The notes: generated by a model from the sequence alone, not told the origin. A stretch of 23,711 nucleotides of DNA from an uncultured Lachnospiraceae bacterium (GCA_910579615.1 CAJTUA010000008.1:1-23711), one strand, 5' to 3'; positions 8,563 to 16,471 are shown, counted from the first letter of the stretch. Translations and numbers: made by a program.

Positions 8563-8621
8563 TTCCATTGTTGTGTATGGCACGGGCATTGCTGCCTGCT
8601 GAAATGTTTTTGGGGCAATGC
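8563..8621 (+). promoter_or_regulatory. Conserved 5' leader with stem-loop, copy 1
   Basis: The leader contains TTCCATTGTTGTGTATGGCA and GGCATTGCTGCCTGCTG, matched in copy 2 at 10065-10103. GCATTGC (8586-8592) pairs with GCAATGC (8615-8621); the next pair is a T-G wobble here and C-G in copy 2. The RBS GGAGGGGG follows directly, outside the stem. A palindrome ATGGAA/TTCCAT (8554-8568) sits just upstream and is not kept in copy 2. Confidence 0.6.
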
Positions 8622-8635
8622 AGAAGGAGGGGGAT

Positions 8636-9994
8636 ATGAAAAAGAGAATATGGAGCGTGGTACTCTGCCTTGCACTTGTGTGCGCGGGTTTTTCGGGCTG
8701 TGGGGGGAAGGATGACGCCACGGGGGGAATGCTGCCGGAGCGGTGGATAAAAGTGAAACTGCAGGAGTTTATGGACGGGATATCGGGCGTGTTGTCGGAA
8801 ATCAATGGGATGATTCCCGCGATGGAAAATATAGGTTATGATATAACGGGGAGTTTAACATTTCGTGAGCAGTTTGTGGAGATAGAGCAAACGGAGGAAG
8901 AACAGACAGAGGGCGCGGACACATTAGGCTTAAAGGGGAGCGTGGATGCCGGGGATAGCGGTCAGATGCGCTTGACGGGTTCTCTGGTCATGGACGGGCA
9001 GGACATTGCCGGGGAAGATACCATTGTAGAAAATGGAAAAACCTATTTAAATTATCCAGGTTATGCCAAGGGTTTCAAGAGGGTTTCATCTATGAATGAT
9101 TCGGCAGCGGCTGCATTATCCTTGAAAGAGCTGCAGGGAATCAAGGATGTGCTTGCCGTGTGGGGGAATTTTTCCACGAAATTCGTCAAGGCGTTTGAAT
9201 ATCAGGACAAGGAAGAAGAACAGTCCATTGGTTTTGGCGACTATAAAATTGTAGGTGATAAGTATATTGCAACGGCAAACATTGAGGATGTCAATGCAGC
9301 ATTCGGGGTGCTCATGGAGGAGATAGAGAAATTCCTGGGGTTTGGGATTGGGGGATTTATGCCCATCGGCAATGGATTGGATACATTACGGGCAAATTAT
9401 TATGTTGGGAAAAATGGTGCGTATGCCTGGGAGTTTCTGGGAGGCACGGGAGATATGACATTATCCGTTGTCTTTATTTCGACGGAGAAAGGTTTTTATT
9501 TCTATGTGGTGGATGAGGATGGCAAAGAGCGGCCGTGTGTTTTCTCACTGAAAGAGTCCAACCGGAAGGGCAAGATTACGATTCCCGCAGATGAGAAAAT
9601 CGGAATTGAGTATGATAATTATACAAAGAATTCGGTTGATTTATCCACGATGATTTTGGGAATTGATTTACAGCTGAAGTACCAGTCAGCCGGGAGCATC
9701 AAGACCGTTGAGTTCGATGTCAAAACGGATGGTGCGAATTTGAGCGGAAAGCTTGAAAAAACAGAAGACCATTACGATTTGGACGTTTTGATTAAGGTCA
9801 TGGATATGGAGGTCGGTACATTAAAGGTGATTGCGCAGATACGTGATTTCGCACCTTACGATGCGCCAGATATTGTAAGCGCAAAAGAATGGGATGCGGG
9901 TCTGGATCAGGAGAAGCTGGACGGGGATATCAAGCGGATGACAGAGCGGTTCCCGCTCCTGAACGATTTGCTACAGGATGCCGCGATTCATTGA
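8636..9994 (+). CDS. Lipoprotein of unknown function, tandem paralogue 1
   Basis: A 452-aa protein with a lipoprotein signal peptide: MKKRIW, hydrophobic VVLCLALVCAG, and lipobox FSGC with the lipid-bearing Cys at 22. The start at 8636 is set by AGGAGGGGG 2-8 nt ahead and by the fit of the signal peptide; the in-frame ATG at 8618 lies inside the leader stem. The mature part is acidic, mostly beta-like, and has no recognised catalytic motif. It shares with the next gene the stretches YVGKNGAYAWEF, STEKGF, KGKITI and IEYDNYTKNSVDLS. Its stop TGA overlaps the -35 of the next promoter. Anchored outside the membrane, between an LTA synthase and a PBP, it may have an envelope role; that is inference. 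Confidence 0.85.
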   Translation: MKKRIWSVVLCLALVCAGFSGCGGKDDATGGMLPERWIKVKLQEFMDGISGVLSEINGMIPAMENIGYDITGSLTFREQFVEIEQTEEEQTEGADTLGLKGSVDAGDSGQMRLTGSLVMDGQDIAGEDTIVENGKTYLNYPGYAKGFKRVSSMNDSAAAALSLKELQGIKDVLAVWGNFSTKFVKAFEYQDKEEEQSIGFGDYKIVGDKYIATANIEDVNAAFGVLMEEIEKFLGFGIGGFMPIGNGLDTLRANYYVGKNGAYAWEFLGGTGDMTLSVVFISTEKGFYFYVVDEDGKERPCVFSLKESNRKGKITIPADEKIGIEYDNYTKNSVDLSTMILGIDLQLKYQSAGSIKTVEFDVKTDGANLSGKLEKTEDHYDLDVLIKVMDMEVGTLKVIAQIRDFAPYDAPDIVSAKEWDAGLDQEKLDGDIKRMTERFPLLNDLLQDAAIH

Positions 9995-10018
9995 CAAAAC
10001 GCCAGAATGGTGTATAAT
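9991..10018 (+). promoter_or_regulatory. Consensus promoter of lipoprotein gene 2, overlapping the upstream stop
   Basis: TTGACA (9991-9996), 16-nt spacer, TATAAT (10013-10018). The TGA stop of lipoprotein gene 1 (9992-9994) lies within this -35. No terminator separates the genes, so gene 2 may also be read through from promoter 1. Confidence 0.85.
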
Positions 10019-10064
10019 ATTCTTTGGATAGAAGAAAGACGGACGGAAAACATTCCCAGAAGTG

Positions 10065-10124
10065 TTCCGTTGCTGCGTATGGCACAGGCATTGCCGCCTG
10101 CCGCAGCATTCTTAAAGGCAATGC
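10065..10124 (+). promoter_or_regulatory. Conserved 5' leader with stem-loop, copy 2
   Basis: Block TTCCGTTGCTGCGTATGGCA then GGCATTGCCGCCTGCCG matches copy 1 with scattered substitutions. GCATTGCC (10088-10095) pairs perfectly with GGCAATGC (10117-10124); the loop sequence differs from copy 1 while the stem is kept. The RBS GAGGGAG follows at 10131-10137. Confidence 0.6.
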
Positions 10125-10139
10125 AGAAAAGAGGGAGAT

Positions 10140-11492
10140 ATGAAAAGGAAAATATGGAGCCTCATGCTCTGCCTTGTGCTTGTGTGCACAGGTTTTGCTG
10201 GCTGTGGGAGCAAGGATGACGGCACAGCAGGGGTAGCGCCGGAGCAGATGGTACAGGTAAAGCTGCAGGAGTTCGTGGACAGTGTTTCGGAAATGCTTGA
10301 GGTGGCAGAAGGAAATGCGGCGCCAACGCAGAACGTAGGCTACGATATGACCGTGGACATTGCTCTTGGAAAGCAGATTACGCAGGAAGCAGGGCTGACT
10401 GGTCTGGAATCCGTCGGTATGGATTTGGATTTGGACATCGGGGAAAAAGCCCAGGTGCGTATTGCCGGCAATCTGCTTCTGAATGCCCAGGATGTAATCG
10501 GGGCGGTAATGGTAGCTGCGGAGGATGCTTTATACATGAATCTTCCGGAATTCTCGGGAAATTACATGAAGATACCTTATGAGCAGATTCTTGGGATGTC
10601 GCTTGAGGATTTCACGTCACAGCTTGCGACGGCGAACGAAGGGATGCCGACATTGAAGGATATGCTTGCCATGTGGAAGACATTTTCTTCTAAGTTTATT
10701 GATACGTTTGAGTATCAGGGCAAGGAGGAGAAGCAGACGGTTGGTATCAATGATTATGAGTTTACAGGCGACAAATATATTTCAACGGCGAAGATAGAGG
10801 ATATCAATGCGGCGCTGGAAGTGCTTATGGATGAATTAAGGAAGTTCCCGGGACTTGAAGCAGGGGAACTGACACCGATTGAGGATTTGGATTCGTTCAA
10901 TGCAAATTATTACACCGGGAAAAAAGGGGCGTATGCCTGGGAGTTTGAGGGCGTGACCGGGGAGAATGCTTCGTCCGTTGTCTACGCTTCGACAGAGAAG
11001 GGATTTTGCTTCTACACAATTGATGATGACGGCAAGAAGGAATTGCTTGTTTTCTCGGAAAGAGAGTCCGACAAAAAAGGGAAAATTACAATTTGTGGGG
11101 ACGAGGAAATCGAGATTGAGTATGACAATTATACAAAGGATTCCGTTGACCTTTCTGCAACCGTGAGCGGAGCGGTGGTAGAGCTTAAGCTTCGTTCGAC
11201 AAAGGAGGCTATGTCGGTTGATTTTAATGTCAATGTTTACGGCGTTGCATTGTCGGGCAAGCTTGAGACGGGGAAAGACTATTATGATTTGAACGTCTCC
11301 GCATCGATGATGGGCAACGAGATTGGCACGATGAATGTGAATGCAAAGATGCGTGATTTTGTGTCTTATGATGTTCCGTCGTCTGGCATAAGCGCGGAGG
11401 AATGGCAGGCAGGGCTGGACCAGGAGAAGCTGATGGGCAAACTGAGCCAGTTGATGATGCAGTTCCCGTTCCTGATGGATTTGATGCAGTAA
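10140..11492 (+). CDS. Lipoprotein of unknown function, tandem paralogue 2
   Basis: A 450-aa homologue of the preceding protein along its whole length. Signal peptide MKRKIWSLMLCLVLVCTG with lipobox FAGC (Cys 22), then an acidic mature part. Shared blocks include VQVKLQEFVDSVSEML near the N-terminus, LAMWKTFSSKF, EYQGKEE, KYISTAKIEDINAA, NYYTGKKGAYAWEF, STEKGFCFY, EIEYDNYTKDSVDLS and DQEKL at the end. The two copies have clearly diverged in both coding and leader DNA, so the duplication is old. Function is not recognised; the fold looks like an extracellular beta-rich module. A strong inverted repeat follows the stop and probably ends the transcript. Confidence 0.85.
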   Translation: MKRKIWSLMLCLVLVCTGFAGCGSKDDGTAGVAPEQMVQVKLQEFVDSVSEMLEVAEGNAAPTQNVGYDMTVDIALGKQITQEAGLTGLESVGMDLDLDIGEKAQVRIAGNLLLNAQDVIGAVMVAAEDALYMNLPEFSGNYMKIPYEQILGMSLEDFTSQLATANEGMPTLKDMLAMWKTFSSKFIDTFEYQGKEEKQTVGINDYEFTGDKYISTAKIEDINAALEVLMDELRKFPGLEAGELTPIEDLDSFNANYYTGKKGAYAWEFEGVTGENASSVVYASTEKGFCFYTIDDDGKKELLVFSERESDKKGKITICGDEEIEIEYDNYTKDSVDLSATVSGAVVELKLRSTKEAMSVDFNVNVYGVALSGKLETGKDYYDLNVSASMMGNEIGTMNVNAKMRDFVSYDVPSSGISAEEWQAGLDQEKLMGKLSQLMMQFPFLMDLMQ

Positions 11493-11501
11493 TGTAATTG
11501 T

Positions 11502-11584
11502 TGTACAGGGGAGGTCATGTCAGTATCCGGATATGATGTTTGGAATGGCATGTTTGGATGCAGACCTTCCCCTGTACATTTTAA
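11502..11584 (+). terminator. Long inverted repeat after the lipoprotein pair
   Basis: Arms at 11502-11516 (TGTACAGGGGAGGTC) and 11563-11578 pair over 15 bp with one bulged T, enclosing about 46 nt that hold a small ATCCGGAT palindrome, then TTTT. It is placed to act as terminator of the lipoprotein transcripts, but the large loop is unusual. Confidence 0.5.
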
Positions 11585-11627
11585 GTGGTATGTGATAATA
11601 TCACCGCATATTGGAAGGTGTATCTGG

Positions 11628-11653
11628 CAGGCGGGAAGGGAGCCTGTTTTTTT
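11628..11653 (+). terminator. Second terminator candidate
   Basis: CAGGC (11628-11632) pairs with GCCTG (11642-11646), followed at once by seven T (11647-11653). Stem is short, U-tract is good. The rest of 11493-11955 holds the direct-repeat hairpin at 11823-11940 and no credible gene; short ORFs there lack RBS and family features. Confidence 0.5.
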
Positions 11654-11822
11654 GTGCGCAGGGGAGCGGGCGGGGCTGGCAGCAGTGGCATTATATTTTT
11701 ATCTGCCTCCTGTTATGCATATTTTGGAGGGGGTTGGAATATTTTTTTAAAATTGATTTCCATTGGGAATGTTCGCGGAGGACTTCCTTTTTTGGAGTAA
11801 ATGTGATAAAATTCGAGGTAAG

Positions 11823-11940
11823 ATGCGGGACTTATAACAGCATGTCCCCGGAAGCCGCCCGAGAGGGATTTTTGGGAGTGGAACGTACAAAAAGCCCTCT
11901 GCGAAAAGGGGAGGCGGCAGGGGACATGCGGGACTTATAA
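11823..11940. repeat. Nested hairpin bracketed by 15-bp direct repeats
   Basis: ATGCGGGACTTATAA occurs perfectly at 11823-11837 and 11926-11940. Between them lies a long imperfect hairpin: GCATGTCCCC (11840-11849) with GGGGACATGC (11920-11929), GCCGCC (11854-11859) with GGCGGC (11913-11918), and AGAGGG (11862-11867) with CCCTCT (11895-11900), with a bulge on the right arm. The outer stem overlaps the right direct repeat. The RBS of the PBP gene starts 3 nt after it. It may be a small non-autonomous palindromic element or a structured leader. Confidence 0.65.
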
Positions 11941-11955
11941 TAAGAGGAAACAAAC

Positions 11956-14694
11956 ATGGCACAGACCTTTACACCACCAAAAGAAAAAAAACATACCTTC
12001 CTGCGCGGGCTTGGGCGCTTTACAAAACGCCTGTTCCTCTCGGTTATTGCGCTTATGGCGGTGGCAGCAGTGGCGGTGGCAATCTGGTTTTATGCCAAAT
12101 ACGGCAAACATTTGCTTGCCTGCCAGTCAAAAGCCAACAGCCTTGTTGCCAGGTCCACGGCTGAGACCTTCCGGACGAGCCAGACGAGCCTTGTATATGC
12201 GGCGGGGGGGGAGCTGATTTCACGCCTGAAAGGGGAGAAGGATGTCTATTATATTGATTATGAGGACATTCCGAAATACGCACTGCAGGCGATGATTTGC
12301 ACGGAGGACCGCAAATTTTTTGAGCACGACGGCGTTGACTTACTTGCCAATGTGCGCGCGGCGATTGTCCTGATAAAAAATAAGGGCGAAATCCATCAGG
12401 GCGGGAGCACAATCACACAGCAGTTGGCGCGCGCGGTTTTCCTGACCAATGAGGTGACCTGGGAGCGGAAAATTACAGAAATCTTTGCCGCGATGGCGCT
12501 TGAGCGCAAATATTCCAAAACGCAGATTATGGAATTTTACCTGAACAATATTTATTTTGCAAATGGCTATTATGGCATTCAGGCGGCGAGCATGGGATAT
12601 TTCGGAAAAAGTGTAAAGGAGTTAAGCCTTTCACAGATTGCCTTTGTGTGCGCGATTCCAAACAACCCGACGGACTATGACCCGGTCACGAATTTTGATT
12701 ATACGATGCTGCGGCGCGACAAAGTCCTGCTTCAGATGTGGGAGGAAGGCGCAATCAGCGAATCGGAGTACAGGCAGGCACTGGCGGAGGAAATTACGCT
12801 AAACCGCAGTAAAAGTGAAATACAGGACTATGCAGAAAGCTATACATATTATTGTGCAATCCGGGCGCTGATGGCGAAGGAGGGCTTTGTTTTCCGCAAT
12901 TCGTTTTCGGGGGATGAGGATAAAGACAAATATGACGAGCTGTATTACGATGCTTATTATCGGATACAGAAGACGCTATTTACGGGAGGATACCGGATAT
13001 ATACATCCATTGATTTGGGCAAGCAGGAGATGCTGCAGCAGGCGGTGGATGAGGGACTGGTAGATTTTACGGAAACAAATGAGGAGGGAACTTACAAGCT
13101 GCAGGCCTCGGCGGCGTGCATTGATAACCGCACCGGGCGTGTCGTGGCGATTGTCGGTGGGCGCAGCCAGCAAAGTGAGGGCTACACGCTGAACCGTGCC
13201 TACCAAAGCTTCCGGCAGCCGGGCAGCGCAATCAAGCCGCTGATTGTGTACACGCCGATGTTTGAGCGGGGGATGTATCCGGACGATACGGTGGTGGATG
13301 AGCGTTTTGAGGGAGGTCCGCGCAATTCCGGCGGCGTGTATTCGGGGGAAATTCCGGTCAGCTACGCGATTGCGGCGTCAAAAAATACGGTGGCATGGAA
13401 ATTGTTTGAGGGGCTGACGCCGCGCGTGGGGCTTTCGTACCTGCTGAAAATGGGGTTCCGGCGCATTGTGGACCAAGATTATGTTCCGGCGGTTTCGCTC
13501 GGCGGTTTTACATATGGCGTGAGTGCGGTGGAATTGGCAAGCGGGTATGCGGCACTGTACCATGACGGAACTTACCGCGAGCCAACTTGTATCGTCAGGA
13601 TAACGGATGCGCAGGGTAATGTGCTGGTTGACGATTCGGTGAAATCCGAAAAGGTTTACGCAACCAATGCGGCGCGCATGATGACGGCGTGTATGCAGGG
13701 GGTTATGGAGAGTGGAACCGGGCGCAAGCTTAAAGTTGACGGGCAGATAGCCGCAGGCAAGACCGGAACGACGAACGACCAGAAAGATGGGTGGTTTGCG
13801 GGATATACTGCATATTACACAACTGCGGTCTGGGTCGGCTGTGACATGCCGCGGGCGATGGACGATTTGATGGGGAATACATATCCGGGGCAGATTTGGC
13901 AGGCGTTTATGAACCGGCTGCATGACGGACTTGCGGCGAAGGAGTTTGTGGCGTATACGGATTTGCGCCCGCCGAAGGAGGATACAAATGAGGAGGAGGA
14001 TTTGGGCGAAGAAGGCGAAGATGCCGGGGATGAAGAAACGGGCGAGCTGGGGCTGGACGGTGAGGATACTGGGGATGGAAACGATGCCGGGGCTGGAGAA
14101 ACCGGTGAGCCGGGGCTGGACGGTGAGGATGCCGGGAACGGAAATAATGCCGGGGCTGGAGAAACCGATGAGCCGGGGCTGGACGGAAACGATGCTTGGA
14201 ACGGAAAAACAGGCGAACCGGGAACGAATGCTGGGAATGCTGGAAACGGAAACGATACCGGGGATGGAATAACAGGCGGACCAGGAATGGACGGCGAGAA
14301 TGCTGGAAACGGAAAAAACAGCGAATCGGATACGGACACCCAAAATCCCCAAAACAGCAAGGATACAGAAACAGGCGGCAAAGCCATGGGAACGACTGCG
14401 GGCGGAGCGGATGGCGGAAATATAGGAGGCAGCAGCACGAAAGACCCAGGCAAGCCAGCCGGGGATAGTGGAAGACCCGTGAACTCCGTTACTCCTGCAG
14501 GCAGTGAGGAAATTTCACCACCACAGGAAGAACAAACGCCGGAAAATGGAACACAAGGAAACGGAGCGGAAGAAAACAGAAACCTGAACCCGGCACAGAC
14601 CGGAAAGGCAACAGGAAATTCCGGAGGCAGCACAACACAGACGGGTGGCCAGGACACGGACGCAACAAACGGCGGAAGGCGAATGGGACAATAG
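11956..14694 (+). CDS. Class A penicillin-binding protein (PBP1A type)
   Basis: A bifunctional peptidoglycan synthase, 912 aa: glycan polymerisation and peptide cross-linking outside the membrane. A basic N-terminus precedes one membrane helix (about 26-47). The GT51 domain shows EDRKFFEHDGVD (catalytic E117), GGSTITQQLAR (149-159) and RKYSKTQIMEFYLNNIYFA (184-202). The transpeptidase shows SAIK (S424, K427), SKN (475-477) and KTGTT (602-606). All catalytic motifs are intact. From about 673 to the end runs a 240-residue tail rich in Gly, Asn, Asp, Thr and Glu with 21-residue repeats, ending ATNGGRRMGQ; it is probably disordered and extends into the wall. The start ATG 11956 has AGAGGA 7 nt upstream, directly after the direct-repeat hairpin. 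A nested terminator follows the stop. Confidence 0.95.
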   Translation: MAQTFTPPKEKKHTFLRGLGRFTKRLFLSVIALMAVAAVAVAIWFYAKYGKHLLACQSKANSLVARSTAETFRTSQTSLVYAAGGELISRLKGEKDVYYIDYEDIPKYALQAMICTEDRKFFEHDGVDLLANVRAAIVLIKNKGEIHQGGSTITQQLARAVFLTNEVTWERKITEIFAAMALERKYSKTQIMEFYLNNIYFANGYYGIQAASMGYFGKSVKELSLSQIAFVCAIPNNPTDYDPVTNFDYTMLRRDKVLLQMWEEGAISESEYRQALAEEITLNRSKSEIQDYAESYTYYCAIRALMAKEGFVFRNSFSGDEDKDKYDELYYDAYYRIQKTLFTGGYRIYTSIDLGKQEMLQQAVDEGLVDFTETNEEGTYKLQASAACIDNRTGRVVAIVGGRSQQSEGYTLNRAYQSFRQPGSAIKPLIVYTPMFERGMYPDDTVVDERFEGGPRNSGGVYSGEIPVSYAIAASKNTVAWKLFEGLTPRVGLSYLLKMGFRRIVDQDYVPAVSLGGFTYGVSAVELASGYAALYHDGTYREPTCIVRITDAQGNVLVDDSVKSEKVYATNAARMMTACMQGVMESGTGRKLKVDGQIAAGKTGTTNDQKDGWFAGYTAYYTTAVWVGCDMPRAMDDLMGNTYPGQIWQAFMNRLHDGLAAKEFVAYTDLRPPKEDTNEEEDLGEEGEDAGDEETGELGLDGEDTGDGNDAGAGETGEPGLDGEDAGNGNNAGAGETDEPGLDGNDAWNGKTGEPGTNAGNAGNGNDTGDGITGGPGMDGENAGNGKNSESDTDTQNPQNSKDTETGGKAMGTTAGGADGGNIGGSSTKDPGKPAGDSGRPVNSVTPAGSEEISPPQEEQTPENGTQGNGAEENRNLNPAQTGKATGNSGGSTTQTGGQDTDATNGGRRMGQ
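14035..14208 (+). repeat. 63-bp repeats coding 21-residue units in the PBP tail
   Basis: Two full units and a partial third: residues 694-714, 715-735 and 736-751, pattern ETGEPGLDGEDAGNGN then NAGAG. Degenerate versions (TGEPG, TGGPGMDGENAGNG) continue to about residue 786. GxPG spacing is faintly collagen-like but not a regular Gly-X-Y run. Confidence 0.75.
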
Positions 14695-14724
14695 GGTACG
14701 GTGTGCTGGCGGCGCTAAGAGCAC

Positions 14725-14783
14725 AAAACCCTGCACCATATGATTGGGATTTTATTAAATCCCCTCACATGGTGCAGGGTTTT
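14725..14783. terminator. Bidirectional terminator between PBP and vsr genes
   Basis: AAAACCCTGCACCAT (14725-14739) pairs perfectly over 15 bp with 14769-14783, giving A-run and T-run tails on both strands. Inside the loop is a second perfect hairpin, GGGATTT-TATT-AAATCCC. Fits termination of both convergent transcripts. Confidence 0.85.
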
Positions 14784-14805
14784 CTTGTTTATACTGGCAA
14801 CTGGT

Positions 14806-15285
14806 TCATCCCCAATCCGTTTCTGGCTGCGCCGGAAGTTCCGGATATTCTTCCGGAAAGCCATCCATCCGCACATCCCAAATTGCTTCCTCAATCGCCT
14901 GTACACATTCGTCCGTATGCTTTAAGATATCCTGCCCCCAAAGGTGGATGACCGTATAGCCCAAAAAGAGAAGTTTTTTGTCGTTTTCCCAGTCACGCGC
15001 GCAATTGCGGGTAATCTTTTTTATCCAGAATTCCGGGTTATTGCCCTTCTCTAAGCGCAGTTTGAGGATTTCCCAGTCCTTCCCGTGAAAAAATTCACTG
15101 TCGCAGAAAATGGCGATTTTATATTTTGTCAGGACAATATCGGGAGAACCAGGCAAACCTTTGTAGTTCTTGCGGTAGCGGTAGCCCTTATGCCACAGGG
15201 CTTTGCGGAGCCGCAGTTCTATGGTAGTATCCTTGCTGCGGATTTTGCTCATGTTTTTTGAAACAATAGCAGGGTCGCGTGGCAT
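14806..15285 (-). CDS. vsr: Vsr-type very-short-patch repair endonuclease
   Basis: A 159-aa protein of normal length for the Vsr family, which nicks DNA next to T:G mismatches arising from 5-methylcytosine deamination. N-terminal SKNMSKIRSKDTTIELRLR with the conserved acidic residue E23, GSPDIVL with D49 matching the metal-binding Asp of E. coli Vsr, then IFCDSEFFHGKDW where the classical family has a Cys/Trp/His-rich FWHGH-like segment; H67 is kept. This is the Asp/Glu-Phe-Phe-His-Gly variant. The RBS AGGAGG overlaps the buk stop and the gap to buk is 11 nt, so the gene is the last member of ptb-buk-vsr. No cytosine methyltransferase lies next to it in the window. Confidence 0.85.
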   Translation of the reverse strand: MPRDPAIVSKNMSKIRSKDTTIELRLRKALWHKGYRYRKNYKGLPGSPDIVLTKYKIAIFCDSEFFHGKDWEILKLRLEKGNNPEFWIKKITRNCARDWENDKKLLFLGYTVIHLWGQDILKHTDECVQAIEEAIWDVRMDGFPEEYPELPAQPETDWG

Positions 15286-15296
15286 ATGGATGCCTC

Positions 15297-16364
15297 CTAA
15301 TATTCCATCGCCTTTTCCTCGCCGTTCATCACGCGCAGCGCACCCTGTGCGAGCGCAAGCAGCTCGTCCTCGCCAGGGTATACGGTAAACGGTGCGATGA
15401 ACCCGGCACGCTTTTGCAGCTCACCCACAACATACTTGTCATATGCGATGCCGCCGGTCACGATAATCTGGTCAACCTTTCCCTCAAGCACACATGCCAT
15501 GGAGCCGATATCCTTCGAAACCTGCAGCAGGAATGCTTCGCGCAGGGCGATGGCATCCTTGTTGCCTTCATCGACCATCTTCTCGACATTGCGCATGTCG
15601 TTCGTGCCAAGGTATGCGTTGAAGCCGCCGTTGCCGACAAGCTTTTTGTAGACTTCCTTTTCGGTGTATTTGCCGGAGAAACACATCTTTACAAGTGCTC
15701 CGCAAGGCACGGCACCGGCACGCTCCGGGGAAAATGCACCGTCGCCGTCGAGTGCGTTGAATACATCTACGACCCTGCCGTCAATATGTGCGCCGACGGA
15801 AACGCCGCCGCCCATATGCACCACGATAAGGCGCAGGGATTCATAAGCTTTGCCAACTTCCTTGGCATAACGCTTTGCAACCGCCTTCTGGTTTAACGCA
15901 TGGAAAATGCTGACGCGCGGAAGCTCCGGAACGCCGGAGTATCGGGCGGACGGCATCAGCTCGTCAACGACAACCGGGTCAACAATATAGGATGGAACGC
16001 CGATGGAATCCGCGATTTCCCTTGCAAGGATGCCGCCGAGGTTCGATGCATGCTGTCCCTGTACCCCGACTTTAAGGTCGGAAAGCAACGCGTCGCTGAC
16101 GGCATAAGTGCCGGAAACAATCGGCTTTAACATGCCGCCCCTGCCGACAACAACGTTCAGCGAATGGATGTCAAAATTTTTCTCTTCTAATAAGGAGACA
16201 ATGATATCCTTTCGGAAATCTTTCTGGTCAACAATCGTGGCATAGCGCGCGATTTCCTCGGTTGAGTGGCGCAGGGTTTCCTCAAATAACAAGTTCTCAT
16301 CCTCGAACACACCAATTTTGGTGGAGGTGGAACCCGGGTTGATAATCAAGCTTTTGATGGACAT
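15297..16364 (-). CDS. buk: Butyrate kinase
   Basis: Last step of one route to butyrate: butyryl-phosphate + ADP gives butyrate + ATP, in the cytosol. It is 355 aa from ATG 16364, the typical length, belonging to the acetate/butyrate kinase ASKHA family. N-terminal phosphate loop INPGSTSTKIGVF, then VVGRGGMLKPI, VQGQHASNLGG, SIFHALNQKAVAKRYA, VVHMGGGVSVGAHIDGRVVDV, ALDGDGAFSPERAGAVP, and IVTGGIAYD near the end. The start is fixed by GGAGGG about 10 nt upstream and the family N-terminus. The frame also stays open 36 codons further up, to a GTG overlapping the ptb stop. Co-transcribed with ptb (107-nt gap) and vsr (11-nt gap). Confidence 0.95.
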   Translation of the reverse strand: MSIKSLIINPGSTSTKIGVFEDENLLFEETLRHSTEEIARYATIVDQKDFRKDIIVSLLEEKNFDIHSLNVVVGRGGMLKPIVSGTYAVSDALLSDLKVGVQGQHASNLGGILAREIADSIGVPSYIVDPVVVDELMPSARYSGVPELPRVSIFHALNQKAVAKRYAKEVGKAYESLRLIVVHMGGGVSVGAHIDGRVVDVFNALDGDGAFSPERAGAVPCGALVKMCFSGKYTEKEVYKKLVGNGGFNAYLGTNDMRNVEKMVDEGNKDAIALREAFLLQVSKDIGSMACVLEGKVDQIIVTGGIAYDKYVVGELQKRAGFIAPFTVYPGEDELLALAQGALRVMNGEEKAMEY

Positions 16365-16471
16365 ATGACGCTTTCCCTCCTGTGATTTTTTTATTTTCTT
16401 TGTGATAACGGCTTCTGCAATTTCCGTCACGCCATCGACTGCCATGTCGATGACGGTATCAAGCAGCCACA

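Larger units (their letters stand above)
8178..8635. other. Divergent intergenic region between LTA-synthase-like gene and first lipoprotein
   Basis: About 460 nt without a gene. It holds a promoter for each flanking gene, the conserved lipoprotein leader (8563-8621), and a small GGCGG/CCGCC inverted repeat (8362-8366 and 8380-8384) between the promoters that could bind a regulator. Short ORFs here show no coding signs. Confidence 0.6.

Noticed and set aside
8488..10121. Two minus-strand ORFs sharing a QAAMPVPY peptide
   Set aside because: The likeness only reflects the conserved lipoprotein leader DNA read backwards; no RBS or other support.
11517..11962. Several ORFs of 61-109 codons between lipoprotein 2 and the PBP gene
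   Set aside because: They cross inverted repeats and a T-rich terminator candidate, lack RBS, and have skewed composition.
13378..14657. Long minus-strand ORFs (324 and 280 codons) opposite the PBP gene
   Set aside because: They are antisense readings of the repetitive Gly/Asp/Glu tail and catalytic part of an intact PBP; their Pro/Ser/Val-rich text is what such antisense gives, and no RBS was seen.
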